64,000 nt of DNA from Bacteroidota bacterium (lineage in GTDB: Bacteria > Bacteroidota > Ignavibacteria > Tepidaquicellales > Tepidaquicellaceae): positions 1 to 64,000 of the forward strand of contig JAFDZO010000003.1 in the NCBI GenBank assembly GCA_018266845.1, written 5' to 3'. This document shows positions 19,314 through 28,680 of this stretch, in pieces (within the stretch, counting starts at the first letter, position 1; each line of letters opens with the position of its first letter). The translations under genes and the position numbers were made by a program. The notes beneath the pieces are model-generated. The model searched no databases and was not told the DNA's origin. It saw only the letters and a program-made list of their open reading frames with translations.

Positions 19314-20809
19314 GAGTCATTTTGATTTTCCGGCAAGCCCGGTTTCACAAATATTACTTTTTCTTTTTCCATAATTACACTCCCCTCTTTAAATCCTTTT
19401 TTCTTCTTCACGTATTTACGCTCCGTATATGCAACGGGAACGTTACCGCCATTCCTTGCCTTGCTGTAGTATGCTGCTATTGAAGCAGCGGAGAGAATGA
19501 ACTTCTTATCTATTTCTTTTTTGTTTCCTGTTTTCAAAACGGTATGCGAGCCGCTGAATCCCCGCACGTGAAACCATAAATCATTCTGCGCCGAGTATTT
19601 CATCGTGAGCAAATCATTCGTTGCGCTGTCCTTCCCTACCCAAACTTCCAAATCCGTATCAACTTTAAATTTTCTGAACTTATTCGTTTCGTCTGCTCTT
19701 ACTTTTTCTTCCTTCATTGCTAATTTTCTTAAATTTTTAAAATCCTCATTGTTCTTTACCGATTCAATTTCTTCTTCAATCTTCATCTTCGCTGCTTCGG
19801 TATCTGCTAATTTTTTCTCAATCAATGCCACTGAACCTTTCTGCTTTTTATATCTTTCAAAATAGTTATTCGCATTTTCCTGCGGAGAAAGCTGTTCTTT
19901 CAATTTAATTGAAATATTTTCTTTCGGTATTTCAAATACCGTATCACCCTTTTTTATTTTCCAAATATTTTCAAGAATTTTATCGCCATAAAGTTTATAC
20001 TTATGGGATTCATTTATATTCTGAAGCTGTGTTTTTAAGCTCAAAACATTTTTCTCCGCCTGTCTTAGTTTCTTTGCAAGCGCGCTAAGAATCTCACCCT
20101 TTGCTTCTCCGAAATTTTTTTCCTTATATCTGCACTTTACCCAGTTTATTAAAAGCTCATTAATATTCTCGTATTCGTATTTTTCATAATCCGGTTTTTC
20201 TATTCCAAAAAATGAAATAAAAATGTTTTCATTCTTTTTATAGAGAAAGTATTTTGGAGCATTATAAATTTCTTTCAATTTTCCTAAATCGTTTACAATC
20301 TCAAAAGCATCTTTACCGAATTTACTTATTTCCTTCCGCTCATCATTTGCATCGGCAGCTTGCATCTGTATTACTTCGCTTAATTTTTTTCCCTCAACAT
20401 CTTTGGCATTTTTATAAGCAGAGATTACAATTCCAGTCTCTACGTAAAAGCAATTTTGTTTATGATTTATTAGATTAAAAAGAAGGCAGGAATTATCTTC
20501 AAAAAAAATGCTTATCAAACGGTCATCATTTACTAATGACACCATTGAAATTTTTTTACCGCAGCATTCTTCTAATATGTAAGCAGTATTTTTAGACGGA
20601 AGAATAAAACTTTCTCTCAATAAAAGATAAGTGAAATCATTTTCAATATTGAACTCAAGCACAATTTCATTATCATCTTTGGCGCAGCTTATATGCAGCC
20701 TGTTTTTCTCAAAAGTTGCAATTTTTTCTACTGTGTATCCTTTAATGCTTCTGTTTAGAAACTCACTTTCTTTTTCAAGAACATAAAAATTATTTATCCG
20801 CGAAATCAT
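19310..20809 (-). CDS. rqcH: NFACT-family ribosome quality control protein
   Basis: Homologue of Rqc2/RqcH, which binds stalled large ribosomal subunits and directs C-terminal alanine tailing of the stuck peptide. The N-terminal NFACT domain keeps D99-R100 in NDDRLISIFF (numbered from the upstream TTG), the pair needed in RqcH. A long coiled coil spans about 255-390. The NFACT-R domain follows: VGKDSATNDLLTMKYSAQND, LWFHVRGFSGSH and NVPVAYTERKYVKKKKG. I chose the ATG at 20807-20809; a TTG three codons upstream (20818) would give 502 residues. The protein is somewhat shorter than B. subtilis RqcH, mainly at the N-terminus. Confidence 0.87.
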   Translation of the reverse strand: MISRINNFYVLEKESEFLNRSIKGYTVEKIATFEKNRLHISCAKDDNEIVLEFNIENDFTYLLLRESFILPSKNTAYILEECCGKKISMVSLVNDDRLISIFFEDNSCLLFNLINHKQNCFYVETGIVISAYKNAKDVEGKKLSEVIQMQAADANDERKEISKFGKDAFEIVNDLGKLKEIYNAPKYFLYKKNENIFISFFGIEKPDYEKYEYENINELLINWVKCRYKEKNFGEAKGEILSALAKKLRQAEKNVLSLKTQLQNINESHKYKLYGDKILENIWKIKKGDTVFEIPKENISIKLKEQLSPQENANNYFERYKKQKGSVALIEKKLADTEAAKMKIEEEIESVKNNEDFKNLRKLAMKEEKVRADETNKFRKFKVDTDLEVWVGKDSATNDLLTMKYSAQNDLWFHVRGFSGSHTVLKTGNKKEIDKKFILSAASIAAYYSKARNGGNVPVAYTERKYVKKKKGFKEGSVIMEKEKVIFVKPGLPENQNDS

Positions 20810-20920
20810 AGAATGCAATTTTGTGCTTCTGATTTATAATAACAATTCAAAAACTTTTAGAATTGCATTTACCATTTTGCAGCATTAATTTATTAATATC
20901 CTAATTAATCATTACGTAAA

Positions 20921-22318
20921 ATGAAAATACTTCTTGATTTTTTACTTATACTTCTATTAGTAACAAATATATATGGGCAAAATTTGTATAAAGACTATAC
21001 TTTAAATGATACAATAAGAGGTGAAAAATTAACTCTCGGGACAAATAACATTGGTTATCAGCATAACAGCGAGAATGGTAATTACTTTAATTTTGGCATT
21101 AACTCAGTTTACAATAAATGGAAATTTACTCCTACTTCACAATACTTTCTTCAGGCAAATGCATATACAAGTTATTACCGTTCAAATTATTATGACCCAA
21201 CAATAATAGAACGGGGAGAGAGTTTTAGCAGAGATTATGATTATAGTTTTTCAAATTTTGTTTATCTTGGTGCAGGCGGTTCTCACTATTTTAAACCAAA
21301 CTCGGTATATTTATCTGTTGCAGCTTCTACGGAACTAAGAACCGAAAGCAACAATTATAATGGAGGCAATGGATACTCTAGTATAAAAGGTCAGGGATTT
21401 CTATGGACCGGATTAGGTTACGGAAGGATAAATAATGCTGAAGGATTAGAGCGTGCACAGGTAGTTTCTGAAATTTTATTTAAGAAAAATATTATTACTA
21501 AAAAATTATCACAACAAACTCTTAAAGAACTTGATAAAAAACTTTTTGAATTTAGAAATGGAAACTATCTGAACGATTATCTTGATGATGAATCTATAGC
21601 ATTTATGAAAGATGCCGAAGCAATTTTGATAAAAAACAATGAACTAAACAAAAGCTTAGATGCCGAAAGTTCCGTAAGATTATTACAAACTTTGTTAAAT
21701 GCCAGCAGACGGTACTACTTTTATCCGAGATATATAGGATACCAACTGGATGCCCAGCTGCAAACCCAGGTGTTTAGCGATGAAAAGCCAAAAGAAAATT
21801 ATCTGAAGTTTTCAGGAGTTTACGGATTACCGGTTTCAAACAAGACTAATCTTTTATTCACAACTTCTTACAGATATATGCTTAATAATGATGCTAGAGG
21901 TTTCATAGAGTGGTTTCCCAATTATTATTCTTTTTATGGTTTGCTTTCTGATTATAATAATGTTCAGTTTAATGTTCCGCATCGCGGACTAGGAGTCTTT
22001 TCTTCAAATGGATCTGAATATTTGAATGGACATAAATCTCAGATAAGCTTTGCTATCAATGCTACACATTCTTTAAACAGTACAGCTGGTTTATCATTAA
22101 TTGCACAATTCTACTATTACCCTGCTATTTCAGAAAATGGTAATATTAATTATTATTATAGTAATCCGTCAATTAATGAATATTACTATAATATTTCAGG
22201 TCAGTTAGATTATAATATTTATTCACAGCTATTTTCTCACATCAGGGCGGGATACGGTGAAGATAACAAAAGAAATGCATTTTCAGTAACAATTGATTTT
22301 GACTACACAATATTTTAA
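20921..22318 (+). CDS. Exported protein with predicted C-terminal outer-membrane barrel
   Basis: 465 residues with a signal peptide (LLDFLLILLLVTNIYGQ). The body alternates tyrosine- and asparagine-rich strands, for example FLQANAYTSYYRSNYYD and YYYSNPSINEYYYNISGQ, and ends in the aromatic strand FSVTIDFDYTIF, typical of outer-membrane barrels. A helical insert near residues 180-270 (KKLSQQTLKELDKKLFEF) interrupts the strands. The composition is more AT-rich than its neighbours. I do not recognise a family. It stands alone between rqcH and a non-coding stretch. Confidence 0.65.
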   Translation: MKILLDFLLILLLVTNIYGQNLYKDYTLNDTIRGEKLTLGTNNIGYQHNSENGNYFNFGINSVYNKWKFTPTSQYFLQANAYTSYYRSNYYDPTIIERGESFSRDYDYSFSNFVYLGAGGSHYFKPNSVYLSVAASTELRTESNNYNGGNGYSSIKGQGFLWTGLGYGRINNAEGLERAQVVSEILFKKNIITKKLSQQTLKELDKKLFEFRNGNYLNDYLDDESIAFMKDAEAILIKNNELNKSLDAESSVRLLQTLLNASRRYYFYPRYIGYQLDAQLQTQVFSDEKPKENYLKFSGVYGLPVSNKTNLLFTTSYRYMLNNDARGFIEWFPNYYSFYGLLSDYNNVQFNVPHRGLGVFSSNGSEYLNGHKSQISFAINATHSLNSTAGLSLIAQFYYYPAISENGNINYYYSNPSINEYYYNISGQLDYNIYSQLFSHIRAGYGEDNKRNAFSVTIDFDYTIF

Positions 22319-22410
22319 TCTTATTTCGCAACAGAGCCCCTGCAAAATAATCAATTTTCAAACAGCTATATATTACTACTTGTTATGCAGAAAAATTAAA
22401 GTAAAATATC

Positions 22411-22439
22411 TTGACATTATCATGTGATTGAAGTAATTT
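22411..22439 (+). promoter_or_regulatory. Candidate sigma-70-type promoter
   Basis: TTGACA at 22411-22416, a 17-base spacer and TAATTT at 22434-22439. The -35 box is perfect and the -10 box matches 4 of 6. Initiation near 22446 would give a transcript of about 180 bases ending at the terminator at 22597-22628. No long reading frame fits between the two signals. Confidence 0.4.
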
Positions 22440-22469
22440 TATCCATTCTTTCAAATAAAATCTTCTCAT

Positions 22470-22541
22470 ATGAAAAACATCTACTACTTAGCTGTTCTCA
22501 TTTTAGTTGTATTTGTAATTGCAAAAGAAGTGTTTTCATAA
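22470..22541 (+). CDS. Possible 23-residue single-membrane-span peptide
   Basis: The short frame MKNIYYLAVLILVVFVIAKEVFS has one lysine before and one after a continuous hydrophobic helix, the shape of small bacterial membrane peptides. It lies 30 bases after a promoter-like sequence and 55 bases before a strong terminator. There is no good Shine-Dalgarno sequence and a short hydrophobic frame can arise by chance, so this is a candidate only. The transcript could also be a non-coding RNA. Confidence 0.3.
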   Translation: MKNIYYLAVLILVVFVIAKEVFS

Positions 22542-22596
22542 AGAGCAGAGATTTTATTAGGAGTCCAATCTTTTTTCATACCCAAACCTATAAACT

Positions 22597-22628
22597 AAAA
22601 GGGAGCATTCCAACTGCTCCCTTTTTTT
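22597..22628 (+). terminator. Strong intrinsic terminator
   Basis: AAAAGGGAGCA at 22597-22607 pairs with TGCTCCCTTTT at 22615-22625 around a seven-base loop, continuing in T to 22628. The closest plus-strand gene ends 280 bases upstream, so it more likely serves the short unit starting near 22446. The remaining DNA from 22629 to 22805 shows no convincing gene. Confidence 0.85.
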
Positions 22629-22805
22629 ACATTTTACCTCTTTTTGTAACACTGATTTTTATGATGTATATGATTTCACTGATAAAATTAATTACCTGCC
22701 GATATTTCAATAAAAATAATGTTTATAGTTGTATTAAAATCTGTGGCATCATAAAAATCATATTAATCTGTGTTCCCGTTCAGCAAAAGCTGTGATTCAA
22801 ATTAT

Positions 22806-22845
22806 AAAAACAAAAAACCCTGACTCGATTTCTCAAATCAGGGTT
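22806..22845 (-). terminator. Terminator of the atp operon
   Basis: Read on the minus strand, AACCCTGA (22845-22838) pairs with TCAGGGTT (22823-22816) and is followed by a T-rich tract. It lies about 40 bases after the atpG stop codon. Confidence 0.8.
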
Positions 22846-22886
22846 ACTGAATATTATTTATTTGTATAACTAAGCTGCTTTTTTAT

Positions 22887-23753
22887 TTACGCATCTTTCA
22901 ATGCTTCAGCGCCGCCGACAATTTCAAGAATTTCCTTCGTAATCGCTGCCTGTCTTGCCTGGTTATATGACAGCTCAAGCACCTTTAATAAATCAGATGC
23001 GTTTCTAGTCGCCGTTTCCATCGCCGTCATTCTTGCTGCCTGCTCCGCTGCATTAGATTCAAGTAATGCTTTCCAGAACTGAACATTCAACTGCTTCGGA
23101 ATTAATGTATTCACAATTGCTTCTGCCGAGGGTTCATAAATGAAATCTGCTTTCATTGCTTTCTTTTCGTCAGCTTTGCTTTCCGATGCTGCAAAAGGTA
23201 AAAACTTTACAACTCTCGGAATCTGTTTCACCACATTTACAAATTCATTGTAAACTATTTCAACTTCATCAATCTCTTTGCTGATATATCTTCTTACAAC
23301 ATCGTTAACAATTTCATTTGATAGCTCAATTGAAAGACTGTTGAAAATTCCCGGATTGTTGCCGACTACATCCAGCTTTGATTTCTTGAAAGAATCATTC
23401 GCCTTTCTTCCCACTGTTATTACTTTTGTATTTGCTCCTGAACCGATGTGGTTGTAAGCAAATTTAAGAAGATTAGTATTGAATGAACCTGCAAGTCCTC
23501 TATCAGCAGTAACAACAACTACAAGCTTATTTTTTACTTCTCTTTTTTCAAGGAGAACGTTTAAGCTGGTATCAACGGAAGGAAGAAGCCCTTTCAAAAG
23601 CTCATCAATCTTTTCAGCATAAGGTCTTGCCTGAATGATTTTTTCCTGAGCCCTGCGAAGCTTTGCTGCAGCAACCATCTTCATTGCCTTGGTAATCTTC
23701 TGAGTGCTCTTTACACCGTTAATTCTGGTTTTTATTTCTTTTAGTGTTGCCAA
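22887..23753 (-). CDS. atpG: F1 ATP synthase subunit gamma
   Basis: Central rotating stalk of F1. The N-terminal helix TLKEIKTRINGVKSTQKITKAMKMVAA and the C-terminal helix LLKVLELSYNQARQAAITKEI form the coiled coil that turns inside the alpha-beta ring. At 288 residues it has the usual length. It is the last gene of the operon, 13 bases after atpA; atpD and atpC do not follow, so beta and epsilon must be encoded elsewhere, as in other Bacteroidota and Chlorobiota. Confidence 0.97.
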   Translation of the reverse strand: MATLKEIKTRINGVKSTQKITKAMKMVAAAKLRRAQEKIIQARPYAEKIDELLKGLLPSVDTSLNVLLEKREVKNKLVVVVTADRGLAGSFNTNLLKFAYNHIGSGANTKVITVGRKANDSFKKSKLDVVGNNPGIFNSLSIELSNEIVNDVVRRYISKEIDEVEIVYNEFVNVVKQIPRVVKFLPFAASESKADEKKAMKADFIYEPSAEAIVNTLIPKQLNVQFWKALLESNAAEQAARMTAMETATRNASDLLKVLELSYNQARQAAITKEILEIVGGAEALKDA

Positions 23754-23766
23754 TCTCTAATGTGAT

Positions 23767-25287
23767 TTATTTAACGGTAGATTTAAATCTTTCCGTAAAT
23801 TCTTTTAAGAATTTATTTAATCTTTCTGTAATCTCATCGGTAAGCTCTTTCTTCTCTCGTATATCTGTCAATATTGCGCCGTGCAGGCTTTCGCATTGGT
23901 CAATAACTTCTCTTTCGTATCTTGCAAGCTCGCCAACAGGAATTTCATCAAGGTATCCTCTTGTAGCAGCATAGATAATCAGAATTTGTTTTTCAACCGG
24001 CATCGGTGTGTACTGCTTCTGCTTCAAAATTTCTACAAGTCTCTCACCTCTTCTTAGCTGCTGTAATGTAGCTTTATCGAGGTCAGAACCGAACTTAGCA
24101 AATGCTTCAAGCTCTCTGTACTGAGCAAGGTCAAGACGGAGTGTACCGGCGATTTTTTTCATCGCTTTAATCTGAGCATTACCACCCACACGGGATACAG
24201 AAATACCTACGTTAATAGCGGGTCTGATACCTGCGTTGAAGAGGTTCGGCTCAAGATAAATCTGACCGTCAGTGATTGAGATTACGTTTGTAGGAATATA
24301 TGCAGATACGTCGCCTGCCTGTGTTTCGATAATCGGTAATGCAGTCAAACTTCCGCCGCCTAAATCAGCAGAAAGCTTTGATGCTCTTTCGAGCAATCTT
24401 GAGTGAAGATAAAATACGTCACCCGGATAAGCTTCACGTCCCGGAGGTCTTCTTAATAGAAGTGAAACCTCTCTGTAAGATGCTGCCTGTTTTGTTAAGT
24501 CATCATAAACTACCAAAGCATGTCTTCCGCTGTCTCTGAAATACTCGCCCAGTGTTGCGCCTGAATAAGGAGCAATGAACTGCATAGGAGCAGGGTCAGA
24601 TGCTGTAGCAGAAATAATCGTTGTATATTCCATCGCGCCTGCTTCTGTTAAGCTCTTCAATACCGATGCTACGGTAGAACCTTTTTGTCCGATAGCAACA
24701 TAGATACAAAATACATCTTTTCCTTTTTGATTGATGATAGCATCAATAGCAACAGCAGTTTTACCTGTCTGTCTATCGCCGATGATAAGCTCTCTCTGTC
24801 CTCTACCGATCGGAATCATAGCATCAACTGCTTTGATACCTGTTTGAAGCGGTTCAGTTACCGGCTGTCTTTGCATAACGCCGAGAGCTTTTCTTTCAAT
24901 CGGTAAAAACTTATCGGTTGAGATTTCTCCTTTGCCGTCAATCGGCTGACCGAGCGGATTAATAACGCGCCCGAGCATTGCCTCACCGACCGGCATAGAA
25001 GCGATTCTTCCTGTTCTTTTTACAGTGTCGCCTTCTTTTACTAAAGAAGAGTCACCGAACAAAATACATCCAACGTTATCTTCTTCTAAGTTCAACGCCA
25101 TTCCGAAAACGCCGTTAGGGAACTCAATCAGCTCACTTGCCATACATTTCGAGAGTCCGTAAACTCTGGCAACACCGTCACCAACAAACAATACTGTTCC
25201 TATATCATAGGAATCCATTTCGTTTTCAAACCCGGCAAGCTGTTTCCTTAATATCGCAGAAACTTCATCTGATTTTACCTGTGCCAT
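23767..25287 (-). CDS. atpA: F1 ATP synthase subunit alpha
   Basis: Non-catalytic nucleotide-binding subunit of F1. The P-loop GDRQTGKT is at residues 170-177, followed by the family signature around [14 protein letters not shown], with the arginine contributed to the beta catalytic site. Length 506 is standard. Codon use is more ordered and GC content higher than in neighbouring accessory genes, as expected for a highly expressed gene. Confidence 0.98.
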   Translation of the reverse strand: MAQVKSDEVSAILRKQLAGFENEMDSYDIGTVLFVGDGVARVYGLSKCMASELIEFPNGVFGMALNLEEDNVGCILFGDSSLVKEGDTVKRTGRIASMPVGEAMLGRVINPLGQPIDGKGEISTDKFLPIERKALGVMQRQPVTEPLQTGIKAVDAMIPIGRGQRELIIGDRQTGKTAVAIDAIINQKGKDVFCIYVAIGQKGSTVASVLKSLTEAGAMEYTTIISATASDPAPMQFIAPYSGATLGEYFRDSGRHALVVYDDLTKQAASYREVSLLLRRPPGREAYPGDVFYLHSRLLERASKLSADLGGGSLTALPIIETQAGDVSAYIPTNVISITDGQIYLEPNLFNAGIRPAINVGISVSRVGGNAQIKAMKKIAGTLRLDLAQYRELEAFAKFGSDLDKATLQQLRRGERLVEILKQKQYTPMPVEKQILIIYAATRGYLDEIPVGELARYEREVIDQCESLHGAILTDIREKKELTDEITERLNKFLKEFTERFKSTVK

Positions 25288-25321
25288 ATAAAAATTTAAA
25301 TTTTAAATTTGTTTTTAAAAA

Positions 25322-25876
25322 TTAGTTTAACTCTGCATCGCCGCTCTTATAAAGCTTTTTCAGCTTATCAAGCTGCGACTTTATGCTTGCATCAAGAATT
25401 GTATCTTTATAGCTTATCTGAAAACCGCCGATAATTGAGTTATCCACTTCAAACGTCGGATTGCTTTTCAGCTTAATAAAGCTGTCAATTTTCTTCTGCA
25501 TCGCTTCCTTTTCTTTTGCATCAAGTGCAATGGCAGTCTTAACAGTTACGTTCATTATGCCGAGTCTTTCATTTCTTAATGCCAGATAATCTTCGAAAAT
25601 AAATTTCAAAAGATTATCTCTTCCTCTCTCTATAAGAAGATTTATAAAGTTCATTGTTAATTCCGAGATTGAATCCCCCAAAATCATTTTTGCAATGCTC
25701 TTCTTCTTCAATCTGTTTATAACGGGGCTTTGGAAGAACAAAAATAAATCGCGGGACTCGTTCAGCATACCGATAATAAAATCAGCATCCTTTTTTACTT
25801 CGTCCAGCTTTTTTGCTTCTTCTGCCACTCCGTATAATGCGAGAGTGTATCGTCTTAAAATCTTGTAATGCATCAA
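25322..25876 (-). CDS. atpH: F1 ATP synthase subunit delta
   Basis: Peripheral-stalk subunit joining the b subunits to the top of F1. The 184-residue protein has the helical N-terminal domain (RRYTLALYGVAEEAKKLDEV) and the C-terminal signature IIGGFQISYKDTILDASIKSQL. It lies between atpF and atpA in the standard order. Confidence 0.95.
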   Translation of the reverse strand: MMHYKILRRYTLALYGVAEEAKKLDEVKKDADFIIGMLNESRDLFLFFQSPVINRLKKKSIAKMILGDSISELTMNFINLLIERGRDNLLKFIFEDYLALRNERLGIMNVTVKTAIALDAKEKEAMQKKIDSFIKLKSNPTFEVDNSIIGGFQISYKDTILDASIKSQLDKLKKLYKSGDAELN

Positions 25877-25924
25877 TAAATAGTTTAGATTCTGTTTCTA
25901 AAACAAAAAATCAATTAGTATCTC

Positions 25925-26488
25925 TTAGTTGCTTGAAGGAATCTGATTAAGGAAATCGTTGACGATTTTCTTTTGCTTAGTTTCGTCAAGATTTTCTTTT
26001 ATCACCTTCTCTGCCGTTTTGATAGCTAAGTCAGCAACTTCGCTTCTCAATTCGGATAAAGCTGATTCCTTTTCAGTCTGTATATCGCGCTTCGATTGCT
26101 CTAAAATCTGTTTTGCCTGCTCATTTGCCTTTTGTACGATTTCATCTTTTACTTTTTCTGCGGCTTCTCTTGCTTCATTAAGAATTTTCATTGACTCTGC
26201 ATTAGCAGATGCCATTGCCTTCTTATTTTCTTCAATCATCTTTTCGGAATCGGCTTTCAGTTTTTCGGCGCTCTCGATTGCATCTTTAATAGACTGCTCG
26301 CGTGTATGCAATGCTGTCAATAACGGTTTCCATGCTATCTTCTTTAAAAGGAATAATAATAATACGAAAATTATTATCGTCCAGATGATAAGACCCGGAT
26401 TTACCGTTAGGAGCGAACCTTTATGCTCGCCGCCTTCACTGAACAGCAATACAACAGACCAGTTATATAGTAGTGTTAAATAATGCAT
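25925..26488 (-). CDS. atpF: F0 ATP synthase subunit b
   Basis: Membrane-anchored peripheral stalk. The single membrane helix and its entry motif read LTVNPGLIIWTIIIFVLLLF, then KKIAWKPLL, then a long alanine-, glutamate- and lysine-rich coiled coil. The frame starts about 28 residues before LLTVNPG; this N-terminal piece is hydrophobic and could be a signal-like extension. I see no internal methionine near the usual start, so the long form is likely real. Confidence 0.95.
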   Translation of the reverse strand: MHYLTLLYNWSVVLLFSEGGEHKGSLLTVNPGLIIWTIIIFVLLLFLLKKIAWKPLLTALHTREQSIKDAIESAEKLKADSEKMIEENKKAMASANAESMKILNEAREAAEKVKDEIVQKANEQAKQILEQSKRDIQTEKESALSELRSEVADLAIKTAEKVIKENLDETKQKKIVNDFLNQIPSSN

Positions 26489-26582
26489 GATTCATAAAAA
26501 ATTATAATTACCGGGTTTTTAAATAATAAAAACCGGTAAACCTAAATAACATCTTGGACTTTTTTCTTGTAACTAAAAAATC

Positions 26583-26804
26583 TTATGACTTTGTAGCTAA
26601 AAGAATGCAGATAACAAGACCGAAAAGCGCAACACCTTCAACAAGAGCTGCAGCGATAATCATTGATGTTCTGATATCACCGATTGCTTCAGGCTGTCTT
26701 CCTGATGCTTCTAATGCTGAACCTGCAAGTCTTCCGATACCAATACCTGCGCCAATAACTACTAAACCTGCGCCAATACCTGCTGCTAAATAAGCTAAAT
26801 CCAT
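26583..26804 (-). CDS. atpE: F0 ATP synthase subunit c
   Basis: Rotor-ring proteolipid, 73 residues, two membrane helices with the glycine-rich first helix AAGIGAGLVVIGAGIGIG and the polar loop ASGRQPEA. The ion-binding carboxylate is E56 in AALVEGVALFGL. The residue after it is glycine and helix 1 lacks a glutamine at the matching place, so the Na+ signature is absent and proton coupling is likely. AGGAG lies upstream of the start on the minus strand. Confidence 0.97.
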   Translation of the reverse strand: MDLAYLAAGIGAGLVVIGAGIGIGRLAGSALEASGRQPEAIGDIRTSMIIAAALVEGVALFGLVICILLATKS

Positions 26805-26905
26805 TTGATTTATTCTCCTTTTGTTTGTTTAATTTATTTTTTTATTTAAAAAATTTAATTTCTTTTTTTAAGCTGATAACGAGCAACGAAAAACGGACAA
26901 CGAAA

Positions 26906-27859
26906 TCAGTGGTCCTGATGCATAGCCATATTCACATATAGAACAGAAAGCATCGTGAAAATATATGCCTGTAACAATGCAACGAATATCTCAAGCAAGT
27001 AAATGAACAACGCGAACGGTACAGCAATAACAGAGCCTACATATCCCATGATGAAAATCAAACCAACAAGCGAAAGAATAATGATTGTGCCTGCTGTAAT
27101 ATTGGCGAATAGACGCATAAGGAGTGAGAACGGCTTTGTGAACAAACCGATAAACTCCACTATAATCATAATTGGTAAAACGAAAACAGGAATTCCGGGA
27201 GGAACGAGTCCTTTAAGATAACCCCATACTCCGTTCTTTTTCATACCCATTGCCTGAGTTGCGCCGAATGTAATCAATGCAAGAGCAGCGGTTACGTTTA
27301 CGTTCTTTGTCGGCTGAGCCATAAATGGAAACAGACCAATGAAGTTTGCAAAAAGTATGAAGAAGAAAATCGTTAGGAAGAAAGGAAGGAGTTTCAGCCC
27401 GTCCTTACCCATATTTGCAACGACAATGTCGTCGCGTACAAACACTATAATAGATTCAATTAGATTGCCTAAACCTTTAGGCACTCTGTTCTTTGTGTTT
27501 GATGATGCTGCCGCTGCAAGCACAATTACAAGCAGTAAAGATGCAACAAGCATCATGAACATTGACTTGGTAATGGAAAAATCCAGCTCGATAGGTCCTA
27601 AATGAACCGGAGCAAATTTTGGCAGGTGAAGCTTTCCGAACATATAAAAATCAACATAATCATGGTCAACAACCTTACTTATAATATCGAGCTTTGTATT
27701 ATCCTCTTCGTGATGTTCGGTGTTTCCGGCAGGCGAATGGGTTTCCGTTTTATTCGGCGCAGCGCCTTCCTGATGAGTTTTCTCCTGAGAGAAAACGTTA
27801 TTGAAATTTAAAACTATTAAGCCAACAACAAGCAGTACTAAATTTTTCAATACTTTCAA
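26906..27859 (-). CDS. atpB: F0 ATP synthase subunit a
   Basis: Stator channel for protons. The essential arginine is in FSLLMRLFANITAG, and several membrane helices follow residue 95. The 317-residue protein is longer than the E. coli form because it begins with an apparent signal peptide (LKNLVLLVVGLIVLNFNNVFS) and a polar, histidine- and glutamate-rich stretch (residues 26-55). Such an N-terminal extension is known from Chlorobi and Bacteroidetes. Confidence 0.95.
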   Translation of the reverse strand: MKVLKNLVLLVVGLIVLNFNNVFSQEKTHQEGAAPNKTETHSPAGNTEHHEEDNTKLDIISKVVDHDYVDFYMFGKLHLPKFAPVHLGPIELDFSITKSMFMMLVASLLLVIVLAAAASSNTKNRVPKGLGNLIESIIVFVRDDIVVANMGKDGLKLLPFFLTIFFFILFANFIGLFPFMAQPTKNVNVTAALALITFGATQAMGMKKNGVWGYLKGLVPPGIPVFVLPIMIIVEFIGLFTKPFSLLMRLFANITAGTIIILSLVGLIFIMGYVGSVIAVPFALFIYLLEIFVALLQAYIFTMLSVLYVNMAMHQDH

Positions 27860-27879
27860 TTGATTAAGAACCTTTTTGT

Positions 27880-28278
27880 TTAAACTTTATTTTCAGGTTT
27901 TTTTGCGAAGTCCTTTGTTACAAACATTATTTCAAGAACAAGCAGTACTATATAAAACGCAAAAAAACTTATTACAAAAACCAGCCTGTCGAACTTAAAA
28001 ACCTGCAGGCATAAAAAAATCAGAAGTAAATTTATGAACATCCGCAGCACCATCGAACCGAGAACAACATTTATGAACTTCTTCGGCTCTAATTCCCTAT
28101 TTCTTACCAGAATCAAAGCTCCGGCATAAACATTCAGAAAGTTGATAATGAACGAAGTAAAAATCGCTCCGCGCCAGTCGTTCTTTCCTGCTGCAAGCAT
28201 GTAAATCAAAGCAGCAAGAAGCATAATCACGCTAACTGTAAACAGCCTCAGAACAAACTTCTTAAAGCTTTTATCCAT
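27880..28278 (-). CDS. Small four-helix membrane protein, AtpI-like
   Basis: 132 residues with about four membrane helices (FTVSVIMLLAALIYMLAAG, FTSFIINFLNVYAGALIL, VLRMFINLLLIFLCL and VISFFAFYIVLLVLEIMF) and a short basic tail. Its place between atpZ and atpB and its topology fit the AtpI/UncI group of assembly or Mg2+-related accessory proteins. Sequence identity to a named family cannot be judged by eye, so the name is inferred from position. Confidence 0.65.
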   Translation of the reverse strand: MDKSFKKFVLRLFTVSVIMLLAALIYMLAAGKNDWRGAIFTSFIINFLNVYAGALILVRNRELEPKKFINVVLGSMVLRMFINLLLIFLCLQVFKFDRLVFVISFFAFYIVLLVLEIMFVTKDFAKKPENKV

Positions 28279-28284
28279 CGAGTG

Positions 28285-28620
28285 TCAGTGCTTATATTTT
28301 TTTTCGTAATCTTTATCTTCTTCCTTATCCTGCTTTGCCAGCTTTTGAATGGTCAGATAAAAATTATAAAAGCCTCCAAAGAAACCAATCATAGTCAGAG
28401 CCAAAGTGAACCACGGACTTGTTTTAAGCCAGTCGTCCAGCTTCATTCCAATCCATAAAAAAACGAGTATCACTGCTGCCAGTGTAATCCCCAAACCTGA
28501 ATATTGCATATACCGGGAGTCGCTTTTGACTATCGGCTTGCTTAAAAAATCCTTAATAACGGACTTTTTAGAGCTTTTTTCGTTGGTATTTACCTGTTCA
28601 GGCGGGATGTCTTTATTCAT
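28285..28620 (-). CDS. atpZ: AtpZ-type accessory protein of the F0F1 ATPase
   Basis: 111 residues: a polar N-terminus, then two membrane helices with a short turn holding GMKLDDWLKTSPWFTL and GFFGGFYNFYLTI, the hallmark of AtpZ/AtpI-family proteins. It is the first gene of the operon (atpZ, atpI-like, atpB, E, F, H, A, G). In studied bacteria AtpZ with AtpI aids ring assembly or metal transport; the role here is inferred. Confidence 0.8.
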   Translation of the reverse strand: MNKDIPPEQVNTNEKSSKKSVIKDFLSKPIVKSDSRYMQYSGLGITLAAVILVFLWIGMKLDDWLKTSPWFTLALTMIGFFGGFYNFYLTIQKLAKQDKEEDKDYEKKYKH

Positions 28621-28680
28621 TTTTGAGATGCAAATAAAAAGACAAATTCAAAGATAGTAATTTTAAGAAATTTAATCAAT

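Noticed and set aside
22424-22795. Plus-strand open frame of 123 codons as a gene
   Set aside because: It crosses a strong terminator (22597-22628), is low-complexity and hydrophobic in patches, and resembles no protein; a shorter frame fits the signals better.
25959-26483. Antisense frame of 174 codons opposite atpF
   Set aside because: A serine- and phenylalanine-rich shadow of the coiled-coil codons of atpF.
26583-26804. Sodium-dependent ATP synthase
   Set aside because: Subunit c lacks the polar residue after E56 and the helix-1 glutamine of Na+-type rings, so proton coupling is more likely.
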